This document shows, one piece after another, positions 1 to 11,514 of a stretch of DNA of 64,000 nucleotides (its first letter is position 1; every line of letters begins with the position of its first letter). The DNA lies in assembly GCA_025667525.1 (NCBI GenBank), contig CM046876.1:25879224-25943223 (forward strand), in the 5' to 3' direction. The notes under the pieces were generated by a model. The model searched no databases and was not told where the DNA came from. It worked only from the letters and a program-made list of their open reading frames with translations. Source of the stretch: Glebionis coronaria. Its lineage: Eukaryota; Streptophyta; Magnoliopsida; Asterales; Asteraceae. Both the position numbers and the translations under genes were made by a program.

Positions 1-980
1 AACTAACTTGCTAACTGGAAATGGAGAAATTAAGTAGTGTGTGAAAATTACACACACTAAGTACAATACTGAAATGAAGAACTATCTAGGCTATTTATAG
101 AGCTGGGTTGAAGTTTGTTGGAGGTGGGTGATGTGTTGGAGCCAATAGCAAGCTTCCACGTGGCCTTGATCTTCCAATTGATTATAGTCGTTGAAGAACT
201 GAATTAGGGGTTTCTTCTTATGTTGATTTCAGGCTAATTGGATTCTTTAAGTGTATTTGTCTCTTGACTTAGAGTAGTTTTCATGTATAACACTTGATTT
301 GAAATGCACTCCTTCACGATCTTGAATCTGGGTTCATTTGTATAATGAAGATGACACGTGGAATGATATTATTGGATGAGAGAGTGTGTTGCGGATTGTT
401 ATCTGAAAAGTGATTTATGATTGGTTGAAGGATGGTTAGTGGGAAGTACTGTTGAGATTGTGTAATTAAATGAATAATGGCGTTAGTGGATGAGGTGGCA
501 TATATGTGGCAATCCTTGTGACTAAAATACTTGTCTCCCATTGGTTGGTTTGTATATCACTCGGATTAAACCAAACTTTTCTTCTTTTTGGCAGATTTAA
601 CCCCTCTAGTTAGGCAGATTCATAACATGAGCTAGGATCTTCATTTCTTTGTCATTTTTGGTCCTTTTAACTTCAAACTTGTTCAATAATGATCCTTGAC
701 TATGTTGACTTGATAGTTGACATAATTTGACTTTGTTCTTGACTTTCTCATAATTACACTTTAGTCCTTCATCTTTGAAAGTTGTCAAGAAAGGTCCTTT
801 CACTTTGCAAGGCTTGTCACTTTTCATCCTCCTTTTGTCTTTTCTTCCTCAATAAAGCTTGATTTCACTTGTTTTCTCCAAAATTATATATTTTTACCTA
901 CACAAGCACAAACAACAAAACATACCCATAATACTGCTTTTATGAATCAAAATTAGGTATTTTTCTTTGTGTTTTAGGGT
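1..980 (-). repeat. Probable gypsy LTR fragment (U3 side)
   Basis: No gene is visible. A minus-strand TATA-like box (CTATAAATAG) lies at 91-100. The order of short landmarks resembles 13730-14750: TATA box, then a GGCA-rich stretch leading into TTAACCC, then stretches rich in ACTT/CTTT words, then ACCTACA followed by CACA-rich sequence. I infer a diverged copy of the same long minus-strand LTR. The match is by eye and patchy. It could instead be an unrelated intergenic region of similar composition. Confidence 0.33.
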
Positions 981-995
981 GATTTGTGATATAAT

Positions 996-1019
996 TGATA
1001 TGAGATTTCACTCATATCA
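996..1019. repeat. Perfect 9-bp inverted repeat
   Basis: TGATATGAG and CTCATATCA are separated by six bases (ATTTCA). It sits just left of the point where homology between the two copies of the first copia-type LTR begins, and might mark an insertion boundary. Confidence 0.6.
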
Positions 1020-1870
1020 CATATCTTAATCATGATTAGTGATCATAAAAGTGATTAGTCCTAAACTTACATTTTGTCAAATGTGACAAAAAAATTTAAT
1101 AAACTTTCTTTTTAAGAAAATATTTTATTAAAATGAAAAATGAAATTTGAATATGGCATATTCCAAATGCCATAGAAATATCCTTTGAAGGTAAAAACTT
1201 ACCTCAGATATTACTACCCCACTAAAAGACAAATAGGAGCGGGGTCTACTCCCATGGTTCCTTAAGTAGCTATGCATCTCCTTATCAATAAGGAACCGCA
1301 TGGACAATTAAGGAACTGCGCTCAGAGAGCTGTTGTCTTTTGTCTCCTATAAATAGTGGATCAAATCTGCATTTTCCATGAACCTTTTTGGACACTCTTT
1401 CTGCCATCTTTCTCTTTTCTAATTCCTAATAATTTGTAAATGATCACATGATTTGTTAAGTATGTTTACTTATGATTATCCTTTGATCTCCTTCTTTACC
1501 TTGTCCAAAGAGAAGATCACTCACACACTTGTGATGTGATTAAAGATGAATCCTTGATGAAGATCATCCTCTCCTAAATATCTAGTCATGTTCATCACTT
1601 GTTTTATTTGTGTCTTGTGTAGATCCAATGTATTTATGTATACTTGGATTAGTTGTGTTACTCCATTGCATTAGTGAATAGTTGGATTAGTCTTATGTAA
1701 ATCCATTATATGTGTGTATACTTGGTATTTGTCTTGTGTAGATCCAAGTTGCATGTGTATACTTGGATATGTGTTATTGAGTTGTAAATGTTGTGTGTTA
1801 GTTCTCACTAAACTATAAAGTGATGTGTAGTTGTGTTTTGTGAGTTCTCACTTAGCTTCAAGTGAAGAGT

Positions 1871-2095
1871 TGTGAAGATTGGTTCTAGCTTTCGATTATA
1901 ACTCGACATCTAGCCTTGTGTCAGAAAATGGTGAAGTAGGCAACGTTGTGAAGATTGGTTCTAGCTTTTAATTAGAAGTCTACATCTAGCCTTGTGTCAA
2001 AAAATGGTGAAGTAGACGACGTGTGTAGATTGTTCCTAGCTAAGATTAGGTCTCGACATTTAGCTTAGTGTCAGAAAATAATGCAAGCGACATTG
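1871..2095. repeat. 76-bp degenerate tandem triplicate inside LTR
   Basis: Three units start at 1871, 1947 and 2023. Each opens with a GTG(A/T)AGATTG word and TCCTAGC or TTCTAGC, then a CTCGACATCTAGC-like word, then GTGTCA(G/A)AAAAT. The period is close to 76 bp. The third unit is the most diverged. Confidence 0.75.
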
Positions 2096-2235
2096 TAAGG
2101 TTTTCTCCGCCAAAAAGGGAGCTTGTGGATATAGTGGAAATCTCGAGTAAGGTGTACTCAAGGAGTGGAGTAGGAATGAAGATGGAGCTTCATTGCCGAA
2201 CCACTATAAATCTTGGCGTCTCCCTATTAGGTTGC

Positions 2236-2630
2236 TTCTTTCCTTGCTCTTTACTTACTTTCATTATTATATTTCATACCACTACTACTTGTCATTGTTA
2301 ATGCATTAGAATTGAATCTAATCATAATGAAACTAGGGTTCAAGTAAAAGATAGTTTTGAGACAATCCTAATTGAAAGAAATTTTAATTAGGACATAAAC
2401 CAAAGAGAAACTATTCAACCCCCCCCCCCCCCCAATTCTTTCCTTACTCTTTACTTACTTTCATTATTATATTTCACACCACTACTACTTGTCATTGTTA
2501 ATGCGTTAGAATTGAATCTAATCATAATGAAACTAGCGTTCAAGTAAAAGATAGTTTTGAGACAATCCTAATTGAAAGAAATTTTAATTAGGACATAAAC
2601 CGAAGAGAAACTATTCAACCCCCCCCCCCC
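2236..2630. repeat. 200-bp tandem duplication ending in poly-C
   Basis: 2236-2435 and 2436-2630 are near-identical, differing at a handful of bases. Each ends in a cytosine run: 15 C at 2419-2433 and 12 C at 2619-2630. The runs may have promoted the duplication by slippage or unequal pairing. Confidence 0.9.
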
Positions 2631-2646
2631 TTTTAGTTTCTACAAT

Positions 2647-2657
2647 TGGTATCAGAG
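2647..2657 (+). other. Primer binding site, initiator-Met tRNA type
   Basis: TGGTATCAGAG matches the 3' end of plant initiator methionine tRNA, the usual copia primer. It lies two bases after the LTR terminal CA. Confidence 0.9.
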
Positions 2658-5213
2658 TGATGGTCACTCAAGATCTTTGAAGTATATACTACTTTAAAAT
2701 TTGGATCGATCCATTGTCTCCTCAAAATATAAGGTTTCCTTGTACTAAAGTTTCGCTTTGGTCAAAACTATTTTTTCATTAAAATAGGCCTTTTAATTGG
2801 TAATATAGCATCTCATCTAGATTAGTAGTATTTATACATTTTAAATTTACTTTTGAAATGTATCTACTAGTTTGTATCTTGCTATGTGTAGGTACTCATG
2901 AATATTAATCAATTAGTTAATTGTGGATTGAGTCACTTACACTTGAAGAAGACTCATCTTCCTTGATTTCCAACATCATTAAATGATGATATCAAGATGC
3001 ATGAGAGTGACACTAGTCCTTGAAGACTTAGTAGTCATTTTAGTCATTTTTTGTTATTGCATTAGTTCCTTGAAGACTTGGAATGCATTTTGCGGCTAAG
3101 GTATGTTTTCGTCCTTCCATACGCCCTATTGATCATTCTTATGATTATTACTTGACTATGTGCTTGCTCTTTGCATCCTTGCTTTGAAATTTATTTGTGG
3201 TATGTGATTCTATTCTTATACCCTCTCAAACCTTCATTTCTTGGATACTTAACTCACTTCGGAGATGTAGAGTTAGTTAGTAGTAGCTTTAAGTATCAAG
3301 CATGATTTCCATAGTTTACACCCATACGGTTAGTAAGCCATATATCATGTGTAATATGTGCAATTGAGCTCATCTCTAGCATGATTGATTAATCCCTTGA
3401 GATAACAAACTACTTCATAAATTGTAGTTAGGATATTACACATTTGGAATTGAAACTATTCCAAGGATATTGTTATTATAAACCCTAGCAATAATAACTG
3501 TCCGATCATGTGGGAGAGAAAGTGAATCTATACTTTTTCACATTTTTAAATAGCTTAAGACTATTCTTGAAAGTGATCTTACTCTATTTTTTTCAGAATT
3601 GCTTGGTATGGTTCATTACCAAAGCCGTTTAGACTTTCGCCGGAAAGACACGTCTTGAACCACTATAAATGACACAAGCTCTTAGTTACTAATACTTGAA
3701 GATTGTCACTTGACTCTTGAGCATTGAACTTGGTTTTGATTCACTCCCCTTGGTTTCTCTCTTCTTTGCTTCTTTGCTACGAGTAGTCGTTTTTCCTTTT
3801 TGGTCCTATTCGGTCTTTTTTGATTTTGATCAATCGTAATCCTTCATTAAGGCATTATCACCTAGTATTGAAGTGGTCCAATAATTTCCAAAAGGCTTGA
3901 GATATACTTTAAGTATTTTAGAAAAACTTGGTTTTGAATATTTATTTTATTTTCTTTGTTAAAAACCTCCCACTGTTGGCGGTTCTTTAATTGTCATGGT
4001 TCAAGCCTGCAGTTTTATCTCGATAACGAACCGCGGCCCCACCAAGTGACTAAATTAATCAGTTTTTATTAAACATCACTATTTCAAAATAAACCCAACC
4101 TTTCTTTTCCATAGAGGCGACGGGTTTCCCTATTTCCACCATTATTGATTCTTCAAAAGCTTCAATCACTCGAGATAAATTAATTCCAAGTTGTGGGTTT
4201 CACTCATCACTCTTCAAACATCAATTAATTGTAAGTACATTCATTTAATTTAAACTAATTTGTTCTAGGGTTCTTATTTTCATAATTGGGGATTTTTTAA
4301 ATTAATATTGAATTAGAACCTTACTAGGAATGTGGTATGACATAGTTATATTACTATGATTCCCTAGGTTCGAATTCATTACGATTTCACTGAAACCCAC
4401 TTGAATTTCTTCTCACTCGACCTCCTCTCAAAGTATTTGTTACCGTGAACAAATCTTTGATTGATGCCTCGTCGTCTTATTTTTCCAATTAAAGCACACT
4501 TTGTGTTTTAGTTGTTTGAGTCAATAAAAACGTAAGCGATCTTGGAGGATTATCACTACTAGAGTAGTTCATGATTTTGTTGTTTATTTTCCTTATTTGT
4601 TGTTTTTAAATATTCATATTGTGTGTATGAGTATTTCTCTTGTATGTTCTTTCAGATTTTTGTAATACGAATGTTATGTGTGTTATTTCCTTTCCCGCTA
4701 ATTCTTTATTACACACATTATTAAAGGTTGATCATTGTTAAAATTTACAATTTTTTTGGTGATTCCAACAGTTCTAAGTTTATAACCCTTGGACATATTG
4801 TTATTCCAATTGGTGTGGATGTTTCTTTTCTACCTCTATTCCAGCAACTGAACTTTTATTTTGTCAAAACACCCTCCTTGGACATACTTAGAATATACTT
4901 ACTTCTAATTTGAGATTTCTTTTCTTCCTCCCTCTCAAGTTACTTAGTAGGTAGTGACTGTATATACATTGATGTTTCTTTTCTCTCTACTAACCTTTGT
5001 GTAGCATGTCACTTCAGGTCATTCATTTGGTGTCGCAAGTTAGGGGGAGTAAGCACAAAAGGGGAGCTACTAGCAAAGTCAATTCTTCTCTTCTTCAAAG
5101 ACTTGTGCTAACCTTTTTGCTTTGACAAAGGGAGAGAAATGATAGTGATAAACTCGTTAATAATTCGAATAATTTTGTATTTTACATAAATGAGTTTATA
5201 GTTTGTCGTAATC
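2658..5213. other. Non-coding interior of LARD-like element
   Basis: No retroviral domain or other recognisable protein was found. The longest open frame starting at ATG is 61 codons (4728-4913) and resembles nothing I know. Purine-rich words such as AGGGGGAG (about 5043-5050) and AAAGGGAGAG (about 5128) precede the true polypurine tract. Multiple tract-like motifs are known in some copia lineages such as the Sireviruses, but I do not assign the lineage. Confidence 0.55.
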
Positions 5214-5226
5214 AAAAGGGGGGGAT
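5214..5226 (+). other. Polypurine tract
   Basis: AAAAGGGGGGGAT lies immediately before the TGTTAATG start of the right LTR, where plus-strand DNA synthesis would be primed. Confidence 0.85.
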
Positions 5227-6153
5227 TGTTAATGCAAAGTAATGCCTAAAAACATTATTAGTGTTAACTAGTCTTTCTTAGTTTTGATCACGATGAATTA
5301 AAAAGACATTTATTAGTCCTAAACTGACATTATGTCAAATGTGATAAAAGAATTTTTAATAAACTTTCTTTTTAAGAAATGTTTTATTAAATGGAAAATG
5401 AAAATTTGAATATGGCATATTCCCAATGCCATGGGAATATCCTTTGAAGGTAAAAACTTACCTCAGATATTACTACCCCACTAAAAGACAAAAGGGAGCG
5501 GAGTCTACTCCCACGGTTCCTTAAGTAGTTATGCATCTTCTTATCAATAAGGAACTACATGGACAATTAAGGAACCGCGCTGAAACAGTCCTTGGCTTTT
5601 GTCTCTTATAAATAGTGGATCAAATCTGCATTTTCCATGAACCTTTTTGGACACTCTTTCAGTCATCTTTCTCTTTTCTAATTCCTAATCATTTGAAAAT
5701 GATCACTTAATGTGTTAAGTATGTTTACTTATGATTATCCCCTTGATCTCCTTCTTTACCTTGTCCAAAGAGAAGATCACTCACACACTTGTGATGTGAT
5801 TAAAGATGAAGCCTTGATGAAGATCATCACCCCCTAAAGATCTAGTTATGTTCATCATTTGTTTTATTTGTGTCTTGTGTAGATCCAATGTATTTTTGTT
5901 TACTTGGATTAGTTGTGTTAATCCATTGTATTAGTGAATACTTGGATTAGTCTTGTGTAAATCCATTGTATGTGTGTATACTTGGATTTGTCTTATGTAG
6001 ATCCAAGTTACATGTGTATACTTTGATATGTGTTATTGAGTTGTAAGTGTTGTGTGTTAGTTCTCACTAAACTATAAAGTGATGTGTAGTTTTGTCTTGT
6101 GAGTTCTCACTTAGCTTCAAAGTGAAGAGTTGTGAAGATTGATTCTAGCTTTC
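5227..6153 (+). repeat. 3' LTR, truncated
   Basis: It begins TGTTAATG. From about 5309 to 6150 it follows 1056-1880 closely. The match stops abruptly at 6153, just inside the first 76-bp unit, so the last ~0.75 kb present in the left LTR is missing. The following sequence belongs to a different element. Confidence 0.78.
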
Positions 6154-7140
6154 GATACATTGTTGACTTATGCGTGAATAGAGATTAGGTCCCAAAAAAG
6201 AGTTGTAACAGTGTAACCAAAATCATTAAATTAGTAATCTTTCCTAATAGATAACGATGTCAAAAAATTAAGTCAACAAATAAGATTTGATAAACACGTT
6301 TTTATAACAATTTTGAACATTTGGCTTATTATCATGACTTTTATGACCCACCTCATCATCGATAGCTTTGATTATCATGGTTTACCTCCATCTTTTATTC
6401 AACTCCGCCATGGAGGTTTTATTATGAATTTGGTCGTGCCCTTGTCTTTTATTGAACCTCGCCATAAGGTGTTTATTATGACTTGACGTATATCCTCACG
6501 CTAAGGCGAATTTTGGATCTTTAAAGCTTCGAGTTTAGAAGACATTCACTTTCAATTTTGCTTAGATTTTTCGGCCTTGTGAGCTTCAAATTTTTGCTTG
6601 ATTTAGGTGAAAAGGAACTTAAAAATTATTATTAGGGAAGCTTTTGATTATTCGGTTTGTCAATACTTCAAAACCGTGACGCTCGCGATTCTCAAATGTT
6701 TTCCGAATTTAATTACATGGAAACTACTAGCATTAGCTAAAAAACAATAATGGAGATTAGACCGCAACAAACCTATTTATTAAAAATTTAATATATACAA
6801 GTGTTGGGAGAAAAAGCAAATAATAAAACACATGAGTTTTTGAAAGAATACGAGTACTCTACGTTTAGCATAGTAACTTATAATTAACGTTATCATTTCT
6901 TGACCTCAATTTAATGAGACTTAGCCAAATATAGTTAAGGAATCAAAGCTAAGTCCTCAACACGCATGGTCGATTCAAAAATTACTCTTATTCTCACCAA
7001 CGGAAAACCTACATTCGTGTCTTAAACACTTACGAAAAGCAAGAAATTTTTTAAAATTTGGCCATTTTTAGCCTTACTTTGCAACAAAAAGATGAAAAAA
7101 TGATTGCGTGATAATGTAAGCAAGGTAAACCATCTATTCA
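6154..7140. other. Non-coding 3' region of gypsy relic
   Basis: No coding potential was recognised. A degenerate 54-bp tandem pair lies at 6392-6445 and 6446-6499 (shared CTTTTATT, CGCCAT and TTTATTATGA words). In the minus orientation this would be the 3' untranslated part before an LTR. Confidence 0.4.
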
Positions 7141-7154
7141 CCCTCATACTAAAA

Positions 7155-7202
7155 CTAAACATTGTCCTCAATGTTTCGAGTCTAAGGCTGAAACACCCCC
7201 AT
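7155..7202 (-). other. Post-pol conserved motif of Athila/Tat clade
   Basis: On the minus strand a purine-rich GGGGGTG word is followed by ATTGAGGACAATGT. As I recall, ATTGAGGACAATGT-type words mark the end of pol in Athila/Tat elements of plants. Its presence here argues that the relic retains its true 3' side although pol is absent. Confidence 0.5.
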
Positions 7203-7705
7203 ACTAGACTAAAAGTCGAATTCTTAACTCGAGCATGGATAGGGTAAAACGAATAATCTATAGTCGTTTATGAATTATGCTAAAAGAATAAACGTTATTA
7301 CGTAATAGGATATCATCGGATATCAGAATCTTCAAATGCAACGATTGAAGCTCGAGTGATACGTAAAACGAACACGAGAGGCTTCGATGATGATGATTAT
7401 TCCTAAAATCACAATCACAAACAACCCCAAAATAAAGGTTGGAAGATCACAAGTCCCCTCACATTACACTAATTAGAATGCAAAAATATTTTCAAGGATA
7501 AGCATGGGATTTCCCACACGAGGCACCTCGATTTTGATAACCGAGTCAAGAGCTCGACTCGAATCCTCATAAATGTGATCATTTAGGGATTATCATGGTA
7601 AAGTCATTTTTGGTGGGGTTTACACGATAAACAAAGCCCAAAAAGTACATGGAGTACTTAAAAACCCGATATAGTATACTAGGGTCAACGATAGCGTCTT
7701 CGTTT

Positions 7706-8092
7706 TCATGAGACAAACGAAACAACGCCACTCCAACCAAAAACCCGATAGGGTCGAAGAAAATAGATGAGAAGAAATAGAAGGGTGGGAAAATGGGTGG
7801 GGCAATACAACTTTTGAGCTACTCGAGGTAGACTCACACCAAGCAAATAGATATATTTTCCATTTATTTCATGTGGAAGACTAAGATTTCCTTTTACAAG
7901 CAATTTCAGGATCGAAAATCTCGTCCTAAATGGAAAAGTACGAGGAAACATAAGGGGCTTCCCCGCACTAAAACCACACACACCATCGTCAAAAGGAGTA
8001 GATGAGGTGGTAGCAGTCAAATAACATGGAGATGACGGAGTTAAAGTAGGAACATCATTCGAATTAACTTTAAAATTTTCCTTTTTCATCAT
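7706..8092 (-). CDS. Small hydrophobic ORF of unknown function in gypsy relic
   Basis: An uninterrupted 128-codon frame from ATG at 8092. The N-terminal third is Ser/Thr/Pro-rich. The C-terminal half has a hydrophobic run around residues 101-112 (FPTLLFLLIYFL) followed by a short aromatic tail. It lies downstream of the gag-protease remains and the acidic spacer, where pol would be expected. Some Athila elements carry an env-like ORF near the 3' end, and the hydrophobic segment fits that loosely, but no signal peptide or cleavage motif is evident. It overlaps the spacer frame at 8070-8092. It may be a chance survivor in a decayed element. No function is assigned. Confidence 0.35.
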   Translation of the reverse strand: MMKKENFKVNSNDVPTLTPSSPCYLTATTSSTPFDDGVCGFSAGKPLMFPRTFPFRTRFSILKLLVKGNLSLPHEINGKYIYLLGVSLPRVAQKLYCPTHFPTLLFLLIYFLRPYRVFGWSGVVSFVS

Positions 8093-8930
8093 TTAAATTC
8101 TCTTTATGAAAACCCGATTTAATTATGTCGAAAATATTTGACGTTTCAAAAGTTATGGTTGACATGCTAAAAATCCTCACATTTAAGTCATGGGTGGGGG
8201 AAGGTGGATTGTATAAATTCTCAAAACGATGGTCAACATAGAACACCGCCCCCTCGGGGTTAACATAAACGTCGTCATCCATAAGATCGTCGATTTATTC
8301 GATTTCCTCATCATAGATACGCTCATCAAACCAAGGTTTTTCGTTCCCCTTGTGAATGATTTTAGAAACTCTCTCGAAGAGATCACGATTAAGTACAAAA
8401 CCGACATTCTCTTGTGGGGATTGTTGATAAGTTAAATCCTCATGAATGTGGTAAACGTCATTCTCATTTGAGGAGTTTTGATAAGGTAACTCCTCGAGGA
8501 TGGGACTTGTGTCTATAGTAAGAAATTCAGCGACCTCCTTAAAGAATTCTTCATCATCACAATTGTGAAACGAATTAGGAACAATGATATGGTCATCAAC
8601 GTTCTCGAATCCTTCATCAAAAATGAGATTATGATGAAAAATGTTCAGATACGAAATTCGAGAACATGGTGAAAGTGTCGTCATTCTCTTCACCACAAGT
8701 AATTTCTGACATGAAATCATCATCTTCATTTGAAGATTTATCAAAGGGTAAATCCTCGAAGATGGATGATGGATTAGCAAGTACATGATCGATCTCGGCA
8801 AAATCACCATCTTCATCAAAGAACGAGTCGATGTGATCATTCTCACCCATAGTCTTACAAGTCAAAGGGCTAAGCTTAGGGAACTCTTCAATGACGGGAA
8901 ATTTTGCTTTGGGTAAATCCTTTGCCACAA
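8070..8930 (-). pseudogene. Acidic repeat-bearing spacer between protease and 3' ORF
   Basis: Overlapping frames 8928-8629, 8846-8295 and 8282-8070 together give an Asp/Glu/Asn/Ser-rich polypeptide broken by frameshifts. A short repeat is visible at protein level: EDLPFDKSSNEDDDF near the start, then EELPYQNSSNENDVY, then HEDLTYQQSPQENVGF. No enzyme motif is present. It takes the place of reverse transcriptase in an ordinary gypsy element. It could be an expanded Gag-Pro tail or spacer, and its role is unknown. Confidence 0.45.
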
Positions 8931-9344
8931 TAGATATTGGCTAGGAGTGGAAGGCACTTCAATGGAATTATAAGTTGATGCTTTAAAGTCATGGTCCTTC
9001 GGAGGGGTGAAAACGAATCCATATTGGTCATTGTTATGATGGAATTAACGTTCTACTCCGAAATTATTTGGTCACTTGATTCGCCGAATACTTCCCAAAA
9101 TGATTCTTCGTCCATAAATCTATGAATTCCTTTTCCGATTAACTAGACGTATTCTTTATCATTAAAATCTTCATCTCGAAAACCATTGTTTTTAATTCTT
9201 TCAAAACATGTATCAAGCCTTATTTTTCTGCTAAAGTATGTATTTTGAAATCATTGATTTTTGAAACCTCGGTTTTCCTTTGATCATTTTGAATTTGGGA
9301 TCTACTCGCGAAAAAGTCCATCTTATCCTCGTCATATGTCATAG

Positions 9345-9660
9345 TCATTTTCCACCGTGAACGTCGATTACGGCACGAGCCGTCAAAAAAAATGGTCGAC
9401 CTAAAATAATGGGACATTTAGGGTCACAATCGTAATCGGAAATAACAAAGTCCGTGGGAAAATTGAACTTTCGAATCTTAACATAGACATCCTCAGGTAT
9501 ACCAATTGGCTTAAGTGGTGTACAATTTGCTAGCTCAATTGTCATGTTCGTGGGGGTAAGATTAGGCAATTTCATCAATTTCCAAAGAGAATGAGGCATG
9601 AGATTGATGCTAACACCTAAATCGGCAAGGGCTAAACATCCCTTAATCTCGGAAAATCAC
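9345..9660 (-). pseudogene. Gypsy retropepsin-like aspartic protease domain
   Basis: The frame translates through DLGVSINLMP (from about 9640), then KLPNLTPTNMTIELA, EDVYVK and finally ILGRPFF before AVIDVHGG near 9350. The DLG(A/V)S active site with the downstream ILGR(P/S)F flap/second motif is characteristic of Athila/Tat proteases, which process Gag and Pol in the virus-like particle. An ATG-initiated frame exists at 9599-9345, but the active-site codons lie upstream of it, so the true frame must enter from gag. A different frame (9417-9220) continues the post-protease segment. Confidence 0.8.
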
Positions 9661-9778
9661 AAGGTAGTAAAAATTAGCCTAGATCTTCTTCCTTTCTCGG
9701 CATATGCCTTTTAGGTTTTTTAAGAAGAACCGAAACACAAGTTTCCTCAAGGTGAATGTTCGTAAGGTCTATAAAACT

Positions 9779-11514
9779 CTATTTTAGAACGGGGGTTGGA
9801 ATTTGAGGTACACGAGGATGTGAACTCTTTTCCTTGGTCACCACCTTCTTTCCCTCGACTTTTGAACATGAAGTCGTTTTAGAGGTCGAGAGTAGAGACG
9901 AATACACAACTCTAACACCATCAAGGTTAGGGGTAATTACATGAATTTTTCCATTAGACGTAGCGGCTTTAACGTGTTCTTTCGGATTAACCACGGTGTC
10001 ACTTGGTAACGTACTCAAAGACAAACTCGATTGTTTGTACATAATAGCCGAAAACATCTTTCTAATGTTGATTTGACCTTGATCAATATTTTTGTTTTGC
10101 CCTCTCGACGTGGTGAAAAATTCGTTTTTCATATTCACAAAATTGGGTTTCTAATCTCTTCATATTTTGATTTACTTAATTTTGAAAATCATTTGAAACA
10201 TTAGAATTTTGATTAAAAACTTTAATTTGATTATTTCTTTGAAAATTCCCTTGATTACCACTTGAAAAATTGTTTCCTTGATTGTTGTTATTTTGAAAAT
10301 TCGAGTTTTGGTTGTTGTTAAAATCTCGATTTTGCTAATTCTAATTACGACCATGATAATTTCCTTGATTTTGAAAATTTCCTTGTTGATTATTTCTTGG
10401 AAAATTGTTTAGGTTTGGACTTTGAAAATTATTGCCTTGGTTACTATAATTCATTTGTTGTGATGGATCGGCGTTATTTTGATTTTGAAAATTGTTGTTT
10501 CTATTTAACGCGTTAACACTCAACGTTTGGCCATCCGTAGCCGCACACTCGTAATAACTATGTGGTCCACCACAAAACGTACACGAAACCTCAACCACTT
10601 TCACCGTAGCAGGAGCGTCTTACTTTTGAATTTCGATCAAAAACGACGTAAACACATTCGTCAATTTATTGACTTTAGCGTCAACCCTCTCAATATCGCG
10701 ATTAGTACTACTAACCTTGGCAAAATTGGCAACACTCGGTGTGATACGACTTTGAAAACCCTTAGATCTATTTCGATAATCATTAAAGCGTTTTTCGGAG
10801 TTTTATACAAAACATTACCACCCGCGGCGGAATTTAACGAATCTTGCTCGTGAAGATTAAGACCGTTATAAAAAGTGTCGATTTGGTGTAACTTGGAAAA
10901 TCCATGGTGAGGACATTGCCTAAGCAATTCCTTAAAACGATCTCACGCGTCTATAAACGATTCATTCGGCTTTTGCTCAAACCTCGTGATCTCGTTTTTG
11001 AAAAACAAAGACTTAAATAGTGGAAAAAATGATTAACGAATTTGGAAACGAGATCGTCCCAAGTAACTATAGAATTAGGTGGTTCTTTCTCGTACAAATC
11101 CTTGGCGGCGCCATCGAGCTAGTAAGGAAAAAGCATAAGCTTGATGACATCGGTGTCAACGTTCTTAAACTTGCTCGTGACTAAAAGACGATTAAAATTT
11201 CGAATTTGATCGTAAGGATTATCCGCCTCACGACCTTTAAACTTTTTCGCATGTATCAAAGATAGCATTCCGCTTTTGATTTCAAATTTCTCTGCTTCGA
11301 TTGCGGGAGTTACGATCGTGTCTCCATAACCCTCAGTGGGTGCCTGGAGCCACTCCATCATCGTAAGATTCTCGGCCATCTCGTCTATGATTTCAACAAC
11401 GATATTAGGAACGTGAGTTTCTAAATTTTGTCTTCGTTGTCGATTACTTCGATTTCGATTACGTCGATTCGACACGTTTCTAGAATTCGAATAATCACAG
11501 GAACGAGTGCGCAT
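9779..11514 (-). pseudogene. Gypsy Gag polyprotein, broken
   Basis: Gag builds the retrotransposon particle and binds its RNA. The frame starts at ATG 11514 with an Arg/Asn-rich segment and the sequence APTEGYGDTIVTP typical of Athila/Tat Gag. A TAG follows FPY at 11119-11121, but the same frame reads on through LDGAAKDLYEKEPP. A further piece (10927-10661) carries RQCPHHGF and LNSAAGG, both family hallmarks. A CX2CX3HX4C zinc knuckle (C-TF-C-GGP-H-SYYE-C) lies at about 10580-10540, followed by an Asn/Gln-rich tail. The last piece (10138-9779) contains LPSDTVVNPKEH. Several frameshifts and stops make it a pseudogene. Confidence 0.85.

Larger units (their letters stand above)
1020..2644 (+). 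repeat. 5' LTR of first copia-type element
   Basis: Its right end is fixed by a terminal CA at 2643-2644 and the primer site two bases later. It contains a 76-bp triplicate and a 200-bp duplicate in its 3' half. It is about 0.7 kb longer than the surviving right LTR. The start is uncertain by perhaps 60 bp. Confidence 0.65.
1020..6153 (+). mobile_element. Coding-free copia-type LTR element (LARD-like)
   Basis: Two long direct repeats (about 1056-1880 and about 5309-6150) flank a 2.5-kb interior. A methionine-tRNA-type primer site lies directly after the left copy and a polypurine tract directly before the right copy, so the element reads on the plus strand. No gag or pol domain is visible in any frame of the interior. 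Large retrotransposon derivatives of this kind are moved in trans by autonomous relatives. The left boundary is unclear because the first ~80 bp of the right LTR do not align well to the left one. The right LTR is cut short at 6153. No target duplication can be assigned. Confidence 0.72.

Noticed and set aside
314..827. Two short minus-strand frames (75 and 73 codons)
   Set aside because: No domain or family resemblance; they lie in probable LTR sequence with LTR-like order of landmarks.
2068..2301. 77-codon plus-strand frame
   Set aside because: Lies inside an LTR and spans the end of one tandem array and the start of another; no protein similarity.
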